Origin: CBDUBH01 sp965365345
GTDB lineage: Bacteria; Bacteroidota; Ignavibacteria; Ignavibacteriales; SURF-24
Reading direction: 5' to 3'
Assembly (NCBI GenBank): GCA_965365345.1
Contig: CBDUBH010000039.1
Coordinates: forward strand, 1 to 32,930
DNA length: 32,930 nucleotides
Position numbers and translations under genes: made by a program. This document shows, piece by piece, positions 23,225-31,856 of this stretch. The notes beneath the pieces are model-generated. The model was given only the letters and a program-made list of their open reading frames with translations. It ran no database searches and was not told the origin of the DNA. Position 1 is the first letter of the stretch; each line of letters starts with the position of its first letter.

Positions 23225-26053
23225 ATGATTGAAGAAACAAAAGCAAAAAAAATAAGAATATATAAATTTGCTTCGGAATATAATTTATCAGCCGATTCTC
23301 TTGTGGAGTTTTTGAGAAAAAAAGGTTATGAAGTAAAATCGCACATGTCGCCGCTTACAGATGAAATGTTAGCTGATGTTGAAGATCACTTCAAAAAAGA
23401 TATTGAAAAAGCCGAAAAGCATTATAGAAAAGTTTCGGAGTTTCAGAAAAAACGCGGAATTGAAAAACCTGAAGATGCGAAACCAAAAGAAGAAGATACG
23501 CAATCTGCTCAGGAAGAAGATGCTCCGGCTGAAACCGAAATTGAAACTCCGGCAGTTCAAGAAGATGAAAAACCTGTTGAAGAAGTTCAGGCAGAAGTTG
23601 AAATTTCACCTGAACATGAAGTTATTGAATCAGAAATTCCTCAACCTGAAGAAGAAATTGTTACCGGTCAAATTGATGAACAAACCGAAGAACAACCTGT
23701 TGTAGAAAATCCTGTTGAGGAAGCAGCTGAAACGGAAACTTCAGTAAATGAAACTCAAGAACCGGAAGTTCAGGCAGCTGAAGAAAAACCTAAAGTTGAA
23801 TCAAAATTTGTTACGCAATCAGAAAAAGATCTTGGCAAAAAAGGATTGACCATCCTTGGCAAAATTGATCTTAATAAAAATAAAAAATCTGAAAAACCTG
23901 CAGAGGAACAAGAACAACAGACCGGTAGAAAACAAACTCCTCATGAAAGATTAAGCAAACGTAATGCTGATGACAGAAAAACAGAAGTTCCTCAAGGTAA
24001 ATCTACTACTCAAACTCCGGTAAACGAATCTGCCGAAGAAGCTGAAAGAAAGAAAAAGAAGAAAAAACCGAAACCGAAAAAGAAAACAAAAGGCGAGCAA
24101 ATTCAGGAAGAAGCTGCTATTAAACGCAAAAAGATCAAACGAGTTGAAGTTGATAAACGCGATGTTGATGAAGCAATTAAGCGTACAATGTTAAGCCTTG
24201 AAGATTCAGGCGTATCTGATAGAGCAAGTGCAAGAAAGAAAAGAAAAAAAGAAAGACAGGAAATTCAGGAAAAGAAATTAGAACAGCAATTAATTGACAG
24301 TACAAAATTAAAAGTTACAGAATTTATTGCGGTAAGCGAACTTGCTAATTTGATGAATGTTCCGGTTAGCGAAGTAATTACAAAATGTATCGGACTGGGA
24401 ATAATGGTTTCCATAAATCAAAGATTGGATGTTGAAACTATTACACTTGTTGCCGATGAATTTGGTTTTGAAGTTGAATTCGAACAGGAATATACATCCG
24501 AAGAATTGGAAGATACACCGGATGCACCGGAAAGTTTGCAGTCACGTCCTCCTGTAGTTACTATTATGGGACACGTTGATCACGGTAAAACCTCATTGCT
24601 TGACAGAATCCGTCAAACTAATGTTGTTGCCGGTGAATCAGGCGGAATTACGCAGCACATCGGTGCTTATCAGGTTCAGCTGCAAAGCGGAAAATATATT
24701 ACTTTTTTGGATACTCCGGGTCACGAAGCATTTACTGCAATGCGTGCCCGTGGTGCTAAAGTTACTGATATCGTAGTTCTTATAGTTGCAGCAGATGATG
24801 CAGTGATGCCTCAAACAATTGAAGCTATAAATCATGCCCAAGCAGCAGGTGTTCCAATTGTAATTGCGATAAACAAAGTTGATAAACCGGGCGCAAACAT
24901 TGAAAAAATTAAACAGCAATTAGCCGATAGAAATGTTTTAGTTGAAGATTGGGGCGGAAAATACCAATCAGTTGAAGTTTCGGCAAAAGCAGGATTAAAT
25001 ATTGAAGAATTACTCGATAAAATTTTGCTTGAAGCAGAAATTCTTGAACTAAAAGCAAATCCGGATAGAATGGCTCGCGGTGCAATAATTGAAACTAAAC
25101 TTGAAAAAGGTCGCGGTGTTATGGGTACAATTCTGGTTGAAAAAGGAACCTTGAAGGTCGGGGATCCTTTTGTAGCCGGAGTTTATCACGGAAGAGTTCG
25201 TGCAATGTTTGATGAAAGAAATAATAAAGTTGATGAAGCAGGACCTTCTGCTCCGGTTGTTGTTATCGGATTTGAAGGAGCGCCGCAAGCAGGAGATACT
25301 TTTGTTGTTGTTGATTCTGAAAGAACCGCTCGTGAAGTTGCTATAAAACGTCAGCAATTGAAACGCGAACAAGATCAAAGACAAGTGCGTCATATAACTC
25401 TTGATGAAATTGCAAGACAAATTAGCGTTGGCGGTGTTAAAGAACTTCCGCTTATCGTAAAAGGTGACGTAGATGGTTCAGTTGAAGCATTGTCAGATTC
25501 TCTAATGAAACTTTCAAATCAGGAAGTTATTGTAAGAGTAATTCACAAAGGCGTTGGCGCAATTTCCGAAGGCGATGTACTTTTAGCAGCCGCTTCGCAG
25601 GCAATTATTATCGGCTTCCACGTTCGTCCAAATATTAACGCCCGTAAATTAGCCGAAAATGAAAAAGTTGATATTCGATTGTACAGCATTATTTACGATG
25701 CAATTAACGAAGTAAAATCCGCATTAGAAGGATTGCTTTCACCGATAATTTCAGAAGAAATTACCGGATCTGCAGAAGTAAGAGATACTTTCAAAGTGCC
25801 GAAAGTAGGAACTATTGCCGGATGTTATGTACTTGAGGGAAGAATCAGCAGAGTAAATAAGGTAAGAATCATCAGACAAGGAATTGTAATTTTTACAGGC
25901 GAATTGGATTCATTAAAACGCTTCAAAGATGATGTTAAAGAAGTTGATGCTGGATACGAATGCGGATTAAATATTCATAATTTCAATGACATAAAAGTCG
26001 GCGATATTGTAGAAGCATTTAAATTCATTGAAACAAAGAAAAAATTAGAATAA
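23225..26053 (+). CDS. infB: Translation initiation factor IF-2
   Basis: IF-2 is the GTPase that brings initiator fMet-tRNA to the ribosome. The 942 residues start with an IF2-N-like helical domain (IRIYKFASEYNLSADSLVEFLRKKG). A long Glu/Lys/Pro-rich disordered linker (about 65-350) and a second IF2-N domain (about 360-425) follow. The G domain has GHVDHGKT at 449-456, DTPGHEAF and NKVD. Domains II-IV follow to residue 942. The stop overlaps the next start by one base (TAATG), so rbfA is translationally coupled. Position between nusA and rbfA is canonical. Confidence 0.97.
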   Translation: MIEETKAKKIRIYKFASEYNLSADSLVEFLRKKGYEVKSHMSPLTDEMLADVEDHFKKDIEKAEKHYRKVSEFQKKRGIEKPEDAKPKEEDTQSAQEEDAPAETEIETPAVQEDEKPVEEVQAEVEISPEHEVIESEIPQPEEEIVTGQIDEQTEEQPVVENPVEEAAETETSVNETQEPEVQAAEEKPKVESKFVTQSEKDLGKKGLTILGKIDLNKNKKSEKPAEEQEQQTGRKQTPHERLSKRNADDRKTEVPQGKSTTQTPVNESAEEAERKKKKKKPKPKKKTKGEQIQEEAAIKRKKIKRVEVDKRDVDEAIKRTMLSLEDSGVSDRASARKKRKKERQEIQEKKLEQQLIDSTKLKVTEFIAVSELANLMNVPVSEVITKCIGLGIMVSINQRLDVETITLVADEFGFEVEFEQEYTSEELEDTPDAPESLQSRPPVVTIMGHVDHGKTSLLDRIRQTNVVAGESGGITQHIGAYQVQLQSGKYITFLDTPGHEAFTAMRARGAKVTDIVVLIVAADDAVMPQTIEAINHAQAAGVPIVIAINKVDKPGANIEKIKQQLADRNVLVEDWGGKYQSVEVSAKAGLNIEELLDKILLEAEILELKANPDRMARGAIIETKLEKGRGVMGTILVEKGTLKVGDPFVAGVYHGRVRAMFDERNNKVDEAGPSAPVVVIGFEGAPQAGDTFVVVDSERTAREVAIKRQQLKREQDQRQVRHITLDEIARQISVGGVKELPLIVKGDVDGSVEALSDSLMKLSNQEVIVRVIHKGVGAISEGDVLLAAASQAIIIGFHVRPNINARKLAENEKVDIRLYSIIYDAINEVKSALEGLLSPIISEEITGSAEVRDTFKVPKVGTIAGCYVLEGRISRVNKVRIIRQGIVIFTGELDSLKRFKDDVKEVDAGYECGLNIHNFNDIKVGDIVEAFKFIETKKKLE

Positions 26054-26409
26054 TGTCACATAGAATTGATAAAGTATCTAGATTAATTAAAGAAGAATTA
26101 AGCTTAATTCTTCTTTATAAATACAAAGGTTCAGATATCGGAATGGTAACTATCACAAATGTGAAAATGAGTCCGGATCTTAAAATTGCAAAAGTATATC
26201 TTTCGGTTTTCAATAAAGAAAAACGCGAAGAATTAATTTCGAGAATTAATGATCTAAAAGGTTCACTTAGAAGTGAATTAGCGCAAAAAGTTAAAATGAG
26301 ATTCATACCCGATCTTCATTTTTATATTGATGATACGCTTGATTATGTAGAAAAGATGGAAGATTTGTTCAGAAAAATTCACAAGGATGATAACGAAAAA
26401 AACAAATAG
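26053..26409 (+). CDS. rbfA: Ribosome-binding factor A
   Basis: RbfA is a small KH-fold factor needed for late 16S rRNA processing and 30S maturation. The 118 residues show the family pattern RIDKVSRLIKEELSLIL, ITNVKMSPDLKIAKVYLS, LRSELAQKVKMRFIPDLHFYIDDTLDY. It shares one base with the infB stop and overlaps truB by 23 bases, indicating tight coupling. Confidence 0.95.
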   Translation: MSHRIDKVSRLIKEELSLILLYKYKGSDIGMVTITNVKMSPDLKIAKVYLSVFNKEKREELISRINDLKGSLRSELAQKVKMRFIPDLHFYIDDTLDYVEKMEDLFRKIHKDDNEKNK

Positions 26410-27121
26410 ATCCGATGATTACGATTTTGAAAAGGGAGAAGTGATTTTAATTGATAAAGCCGTTGATAAATCTTCTTTTTATGCGGTTTCAAAAATTAGA
26501 AAAGCCGGTAATGTAAAAAAAGTCGGACATGCCGGCACTTTAGATCCTTTCGCTACGGGACTTTTAATAATTTGTACGGGGAAAAAGACCAAAGAAATTA
26601 CAAATTATCAAGATCTTCCCAAAACCTATACCGGCATAATGCTGCTCGGAAAAAAAACGCCTTCAATGGATACCGAAACAGAAGTTATAGAAGAAAAAAG
26701 CATTGAAGGAATTACTCCGCAAAAAATTTCAGAAATAAAAGAAAAGTTTACAGGCGATATAATTCAATTTCCGCCAATGTACTCTGCCGTGAAACATAAA
26801 GGCAAAGCTTTATACAAATTTGCACGCAAGGGAATTGAAATTGAAAGAAAGCCGCGTGAAGCAAAAATTTATAATTTTGAAATTACCAAATTCAATCTTC
26901 CCGAAATTCATTTTGAAATTACATGTTCAAAAGGAACTTACATCCGTGTAATTGCAAATGATATTGGCGAAGAATTAGGCTGCGGCGCGCATTTGATTAA
27001 ATTACGAAGAACGCAGATTGGTGAGCATAAAGTTGAAGATGCTTTAACCGTGGAAGAATTTGAAAAGATATTTGATTATAATTATTTCAAACAAAAACCG
27101 GAAAATATTCCGCTTAATTAA
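26387..27121 (+). CDS. truB: tRNA pseudouridine-55 synthase
   Basis: TruB makes pseudouridine 55 in the T-loop of tRNAs. The 244 residues are slightly short for the family. Motif GHAGTLDPFATGLL carries the catalytic Asp53. FPPMYSAVKHKGKALYKFAR, GTYIRVIANDIG and CGAHLIKLRRTQIG are also present. The usual IDKPxGxTSF entry motif reads LIDKAVDKSSF, a conservative variant. The start overlaps the rbfA end. AAGG directly abuts this ATG, so the exact start is moderately certain. Confidence 0.93.
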   Translation: MITKKTNRSDDYDFEKGEVILIDKAVDKSSFYAVSKIRKAGNVKKVGHAGTLDPFATGLLIICTGKKTKEITNYQDLPKTYTGIMLLGKKTPSMDTETEVIEEKSIEGITPQKISEIKEKFTGDIIQFPPMYSAVKHKGKALYKFARKGIEIERKPREAKIYNFEITKFNLPEIHFEITCSKGTYIRVIANDIGEELGCGAHLIKLRRTQIGEHKVEDALTVEEFEKIFDYNYFKQKPENIPLN

Positions 27122-27179
27122 ATTAGTTTAAAATCAACTTTAAAAAACTTATATTTACAGATTATTTATTTTTTGATTG

Positions 27180-28124
27180 ATGAAAATATTCCGAAACATA
27201 AACGAAATTGAATATAATAAAAATACTATTGTTACCATCGGAACTTTTGACGGATTTCATATCGGTCATCAAAATATAGTAAATAAAGTGGTAAATGCTG
27301 CTAAAGAAATTGGCGGTAGAAGTTTTCTTGTAACTTTTGATCCGCATCCGCGCAGCGTAGTTTCGGAAAATTACGATTTAAAGTTGATCACAACACTCGA
27401 TGAAAAATTAGAATTATTTGAAAAATCCGGAATAGAAAATTTATTGATTATTAACTTTACGCCGGAGTTTTCGCAGCTTTCTTCTGAAGAATTTTTTGAA
27501 AATTATATTCTGAAGATCGGAATTTCGCAGTTGATAATAGGCCACGATCATCGTTTGGGAAAAGACAGAGATGCCGGCGAAAAGAAAATAAAAGAATTGG
27601 GAATAAAAAATGGATTTGAAGTTTTTCCTGTTTCTGCTGTTAATATTGAAGACGAAACCGTAAGCAGTACAAAAATAAGAAAAGCGCTGCTTGAAGGAAA
27701 AATTGAAACGGCAAATAAATTTCTTAACAGAAATTATTCTATAAGCGGAACAGTGGTTCAAGGCGCAATGCGCGGCAGAACTTTAGGTTATCCAACAGCA
27801 AATATTCAGCCGCATAATTCAAAGAAAATATTTCCTTCAAATGGAATTTATTTTGTTGAAGCAGAAGTTGAATCGGAAAAATTTTTCGGATTGATGAACA
27901 TTGGGCTTCGCCCGACTTTTGCCGATATTTCTGAGCCGATTATTGAAGTTTATCTTTTAGATTTTTCTAAAATGATTTACGGAAAATCAGTTCAAATAAA
28001 TGTTATCAAAAAAATGCGTAATGAAATTAAATTCGATTCAATTGAAAAATTGATTGAGCAAATGGATAAAGATAAATTAGAAGCACAAATAATTATAGAG
28101 AATTTAAATAAAAATTTTAATTAA
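27180..28124 (+). CDS. ribF: Bifunctional riboflavin kinase / FAD synthetase
   Basis: RibF converts riboflavin to FMN and then FAD. The 314 residues comprise an N-terminal adenylyltransferase (about 12-185) with GTFDGFHIGHQ, FDPHPRSV, IIGHDHRLGKDR and SSTKIRKAL, then a C-terminal kinase (about 190-310) with GTVVQGAMRGRTLGYPTANI and MNIGLRPTF. I took the ATG at 27180. An in-frame TTG immediately before it adds one residue and is unlikely. Location between truB and rpsO is common in this operon. Confidence 0.95.
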   Translation: MKIFRNINEIEYNKNTIVTIGTFDGFHIGHQNIVNKVVNAAKEIGGRSFLVTFDPHPRSVVSENYDLKLITTLDEKLELFEKSGIENLLIINFTPEFSQLSSEEFFENYILKIGISQLIIGHDHRLGKDRDAGEKKIKELGIKNGFEVFPVSAVNIEDETVSSTKIRKALLEGKIETANKFLNRNYSISGTVVQGAMRGRTLGYPTANIQPHNSKKIFPSNGIYFVEAEVESEKFFGLMNIGLRPTFADISEPIIEVYLLDFSKMIYGKSVQINVIKKMRNEIKFDSIEKLIEQMDKDKLEAQIIIENLNKNFN

Positions 28125-28168
28125 TTAACTCCGGTAGGTTCTGGGGTTATATTGTACAAAAAATAAAT

Positions 28169-28172
28169 GGAG
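28169..28172 (+). promoter_or_regulatory. Ribosome binding site that fixes the rpsO start
   Basis: GGAG lies 6 bases before the ATG at 28179 and overlaps the earlier in-frame ATG at 28167. It therefore supports 28179 as the true start and an 89-residue S15. Confidence 0.7.
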
Positions 28173-28178
28173 CACAAA

Positions 28179-28448
28179 ATGTCAGTAACTAACGAAGAAA
28201 AATTGGAGATCATTAAAAAATACGGCAAGGATGAAAAAGATAGCGGAACATCTGAAGTTCAGATCGCAATTCTTACCAAAAGAATTAATGATCTTACAGC
28301 ACATTTCGGTCAGCACAAAAAAGATCACCACTCACGTCGCGGATTGATGATGATGGTTGGTAAAAGAAGAAGATTATTGGATTATTTAATGAAAAAAGAT
28401 ATTTCCAGATACAGAACAATAATTAAAGAATTAAATATAAGAAAATAA
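28179..28448 (+). CDS. rpsO: 30S ribosomal protein S15
   Basis: S15 is a primary 16S rRNA binding protein. From MSVTNEEK the product has 89 residues, exactly typical. Family blocks are GTSEVQIAILTKRINDLTAHF, KDHHSRRGLMMMVGKRRRLLDYL and YRTIIKELNIRK. It precedes pnp as in many bacteria. An upstream in-frame ATG at 28167 would add four residues but falls on the ribosome site. Confidence 0.96.
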   Translation: MSVTNEEKLEIIKKYGKDEKDSGTSEVQIAILTKRINDLTAHFGQHKKDHHSRRGLMMMVGKRRRLLDYLMKKDISRYRTIIKELNIRK

Positions 28449-28459
28449 TAGGTTTGTAC

Positions 28460-30619
28460 ATGATTTATTCTAAAGAAGTTGAAATTGGAGGGAAGTTACT
28501 AAGCATTGAAACCGGCAGATATGCAAAACAGGCTAACGGTGCAGTTATGGTTAGATACGGTGATACAATGGTGCTTGTTACTGCAGTTGCCGCGGATGAA
28601 GCGAAAGAAGATCAAGATTTTTTTCCGCTTTCGGTTGAATATCGTGAAAAATCTTCTGCTGCGGGAAAATTCCCCGGCGGATTTATTAAACGCGAAGGAA
28701 GACCATCTGAAAAAGAAATCTTAAGCGCGAGATTGATTGATAGACCAATCCGCCCGCTTTTTTCGAAATCATTCAAAAATGAAACACAAATAGTTGCTTC
28801 GGTTTATTCTTTTGATGGCGAAAATGATCCTGATATTTTAGGTGCAATCGGTGCATCAGCTGCTTTGGCTGTTTCCGATATTCCTTTTCAAGGACCGATC
28901 GGCGAAGTTAGAGTCGGAAGAATTAATGGTGAATTTATCATCAATCCATCTGTTAGACAAACAGAAGCAAGTGATATGGAAATTGTTGTTGCCGGAACCG
29001 AAGATTCATTGAACATGGTTGAAGGCGAAGCTAATGAAATTACAGAAGCTGAATTTCTTGAAGCATTAAGATTTGCACATGAAGCAATTAAAAAAATCAT
29101 AAAACTTCAAAATGAATTGCGTGAAGTTGCGGGAAAAACAAACCGCATTGTTACGGAAAAAGAAGTAAATCAGGATCTTTTAAATGATGTAAAATCTCTT
29201 GCAAAAGAAAAATATGCCGGAATAGTTTCAACAGTTCTTGCAAAAGAAGAAAGATCAAGTAAAAACAGAGAATTAAATACTTCTGTTTTGGAAGCATTAA
29301 AGGAAAAATATCCTGATCAGGAAAAACAGATAAAAGAAATTCTTCATGATATCGAAAAAGAAGAAATGCGTGAGCGTATTCTTCAACATGGTTTACGTTT
29401 GGATGGCAGAAACACAACTCAAATAAGACCAATAACAATTGAGTTAGGTGTGTTGCCAAGAACTCACAGTTCCGCATTATTTACACGTGGTGAAACTCAA
29501 AGTTTAACTACATTAACTTTGGGAACAAAAGGCGATGAACAAATAGTTGACGGACTTAACGAAGAATATTCAAAAAAATTCTTGTTGCACTACAATTTTC
29601 CGCCATTTTCAGTTGGTGAAGTTGGAAGAATGACAGGAGTCGGAAGACGTGAAATTGGTCATGGAAATTTGGCTGAAAGAGCATTAAGAAAAGTTGCTCC
29701 TGCTGAATCAGAATTTCCATATACAATCCGTATCAATTCTGATATATTGGAATCAAACGGGTCATCATCAATGGCAACTGTTTGTGCCGGCTCATTAGCT
29801 TTGATGCATGGCGGCGTTCCGATCAAAAGTCAAGTTGCAGGAATTGCAATGGGCTTGATAAAAGAAGGTGATAGATACGCAATTCTTTCTGATATTTTAG
29901 GAAATGAAGATCACTTAGGCGATATGGATTTCAAAGTTGCCGGAACAGAAAAAGGAATTACTGCAATTCAAATGGATATTAAAATATTAGGTATTTCATT
30001 TGAAATTATGGAAAAAGCTCTCGCTCAGGCAACCGAAGGAAGAAAACATATCCTTGGAATAATGAATGAAGCCATCTCAAAACCGAGCGAAACACTTTCT
30101 CCTTACGCTCCGAGTTTATTAAGCATCAACATTAATCCTGATCATATCGGAATGTTGATAGGTCCGGGCGGAAAAACAATTCAAGGTTTACAAAAACTTT
30201 ACGGCGTTGAAATTCATGTTGAAGAAGATGGAACTGTAAATATTTCATCGGCAAGCAGCGAATCAGCTAAAAAATGTAAAGAGTACATTAAACTTTTAAC
30301 TGCTACTCCAGAAGTAAATGAAATTTATGAAGGAAGAGTTACGAAAATAGCGGATTTTGGTGCTTTTGTTGAAATATTACCTGGAAAGGAAGGATTGCTT
30401 CACATTTCGCAAATTGATTTCAAAAAAGTGAACAAAGTTTCAGATTATTTGAAAGAAGGCGATATCGTAAAAGTAAAACTTCTTAAAGTTGAAAACGGAA
30501 AATACAGTTTAAGCAGAAAAGCTGTTTTAGCTGATGAAAATAAATCATCAGAAAAGAAAAATGAAGATCAAAATTCTGCCGAAACTTCCGGTGAACAAAA
30601 TGATTCAACAGAATCTTAA
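28460..30619 (+). CDS. pnp: Polyribonucleotide nucleotidyltransferase (PNPase)
   Basis: PNPase is a phosphorolytic 3'-to-5' exoribonuclease and degradosome component. From ATG 28460 it has 719 residues. Two RNase PH-like halves are seen, one starting VRYGDTMVLVTAVA and the other FTRGETQSLTTLTLGT with a downstream DILGNEDHLGDMDFKVAGT block. They are joined by the helical PNPase domain. A KH domain (MLIGPGGKTIQGLQ) and an S1 domain (EGRVTKIADFGAFVEILPGKEGLLHISQI) follow, then a short acidic tail. An in-frame TTG at 28454 is a less likely start. It lies 11 bases after rpsO. Confidence 0.96.
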   Translation: MIYSKEVEIGGKLLSIETGRYAKQANGAVMVRYGDTMVLVTAVAADEAKEDQDFFPLSVEYREKSSAAGKFPGGFIKREGRPSEKEILSARLIDRPIRPLFSKSFKNETQIVASVYSFDGENDPDILGAIGASAALAVSDIPFQGPIGEVRVGRINGEFIINPSVRQTEASDMEIVVAGTEDSLNMVEGEANEITEAEFLEALRFAHEAIKKIIKLQNELREVAGKTNRIVTEKEVNQDLLNDVKSLAKEKYAGIVSTVLAKEERSSKNRELNTSVLEALKEKYPDQEKQIKEILHDIEKEEMRERILQHGLRLDGRNTTQIRPITIELGVLPRTHSSALFTRGETQSLTTLTLGTKGDEQIVDGLNEEYSKKFLLHYNFPPFSVGEVGRMTGVGRREIGHGNLAERALRKVAPAESEFPYTIRINSDILESNGSSSMATVCAGSLALMHGGVPIKSQVAGIAMGLIKEGDRYAILSDILGNEDHLGDMDFKVAGTEKGITAIQMDIKILGISFEIMEKALAQATEGRKHILGIMNEAISKPSETLSPYAPSLLSININPDHIGMLIGPGGKTIQGLQKLYGVEIHVEEDGTVNISSASSESAKKCKEYIKLLTATPEVNEIYEGRVTKIADFGAFVEILPGKEGLLHISQIDFKKVNKVSDYLKEGDIVKVKLLKVENGKYSLSRKAVLADENKSSEKKNEDQNSAETSGEQNDSTES

Positions 30620-30635
30620 ATTTTAATTTATTTTT

Positions 30636-30671
30636 AAGTGCCGGATGTTTTTTACTGCCGGCACTTTTTAT
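30636..30671 (+). terminator. Intrinsic terminator ending the rimP-pnp operon
   Basis: A 9-bp stem (AAGTGCCGG at 30636-30644, complement at 30658-30666) with a 13-base loop is followed by TTTTATTTG. It sits 17 bases after the pnp stop and separates the operon from dusB. Confidence 0.9.
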
Positions 30672-30750
30672 TTGTATTAGTCTTTAAAGAAAAGATTTCC
30701 GGAAAGTTCGAATCTGAATCGTTCCGGTAAAGTTTCAGAAAATTTATGAT

Positions 30751-31818
30751 ATGAAAATTGGAAATTTGGATTTAGGGCATAAAGCTATTTTAGCACCAAT
30801 GGCAGAAATAACCGATGCTCCTTTTAGAAAAATATGCAAAGAAAATGGAGCCGGATTTACTTTTACGCAAATGGTAAGTGCTAAAGGTGTAGTAGAAAAT
30901 TCGTTTTATACTTTGAAAATGCTTGTTTATAACCGCAGCGAAAAACCTATCGGCGTTCAATTATTAGGAAGCGAACCAGAATATATTCAAAAAGCAATTC
31001 ATGAAATTATTTCCGTTAAACCGGATCTTATTGATCTGAATTGCGGATGTTCGGTTCCTCATGTTTGTAAAATGGGATTCGGTGCAAGTTTGCTTGATGA
31101 TCCGAAAAATCTCGGTTCACTTGTGCGAATAATGAAAAATGCATCAAAAGGAATTCCGGTTTCTGTAAAGATCCGTTTAGGTAAAGATAGAAGAAAGATA
31201 AATGTTTTAGAAATTGCAAAAGAAGCCGAACAAAACGGAGCAGATCTAATTATCGTTCATGCACGTGCAAGATCGGATTCTTATCTTGATAAGCCTGATT
31301 GGAGCTGGATAAAAAAAGTTAAAGAAAGTATTAGCATTCCGGTAGTAGGAAACGGTTCACTTTTTGAGGCCGAGGATTGCGTAAAAATGATTAACGAAAC
31401 CGGTTGCGATTCAGTATTAATTGCACGCGGCGCACTCGGAAATCCATTTATCTTTGATAGATTGAATCAAATTTTAGAAACCGGAAAAGATCCCGGAAAA
31501 CCTGACATCAATAAAATTAAAGAAACTGCGCTTCGCCATTTAAATTTACAGATTGAAGATTCAGGTGAAGAAAACGGTGTAAAAAAAGTTAAAAAATATT
31601 TGATCTGGTACTTTAAATATTTCAATGGAATATCATATTTTATCGAAAAAATTTTTACATTACATACAAAGGAATTAATTTCTGAATTTATTGAAGAGCA
31701 CGTTCAAAAAATTGAAAAAGGCATTTATCCAAATGAAGATATCGGAAAGATAAAAGCAGATTTTGAGAACAGAGTTCTTTTTTGGATGAATAAAGATAAT
31801 AACATTTACGGACAATAA
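30751..31818 (+). CDS. dusB: tRNA-dihydrouridine synthase, DusB type
   Basis: This flavoenzyme reduces uridines in the tRNA D-loop. The 355 residues show the FMN barrel motifs LAPMAEITDAPFR, GVQLLGSEP, IDLNCGC, SVKIRLG, HARARSDSY and VVGNGSLF-IARGALGNPFIF. The catalytic cysteine of the NxGC motif is present in NCGCSVPHVCKMGFGASLL. The usual Pro after it is Ser here, a mild deviation. The C-terminal helical tRNA-binding domain runs from about 250. It probably starts its own transcript after the pnp terminator and may continue into the RNase gene 38 bases downstream. Confidence 0.93.
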   Translation: MKIGNLDLGHKAILAPMAEITDAPFRKICKENGAGFTFTQMVSAKGVVENSFYTLKMLVYNRSEKPIGVQLLGSEPEYIQKAIHEIISVKPDLIDLNCGCSVPHVCKMGFGASLLDDPKNLGSLVRIMKNASKGIPVSVKIRLGKDRRKINVLEIAKEAEQNGADLIIVHARARSDSYLDKPDWSWIKKVKESISIPVVGNGSLFEAEDCVKMINETGCDSVLIARGALGNPFIFDRLNQILETGKDPGKPDINKIKETALRHLNLQIEDSGEENGVKKVKKYLIWYFKYFNGISYFIEKIFTLHTKELISEFIEEHVQKIEKGIYPNEDIGKIKADFENRVLFWMNKDNNIYGQ

Positions 31819-31856
31819 AATTTTAACAATGTGGTTTATTTATTAATGTGGTATAA

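Noticed and set aside
28454..28459. TTG start for PNPase six bases upstream
   Set aside because: The ATG at 28460 gives the standard N terminus and there is no ribosome site favouring TTG. The same reasoning applies to TTG at 27177 for ribF and TTG at 18582 for the small minus-strand gene.
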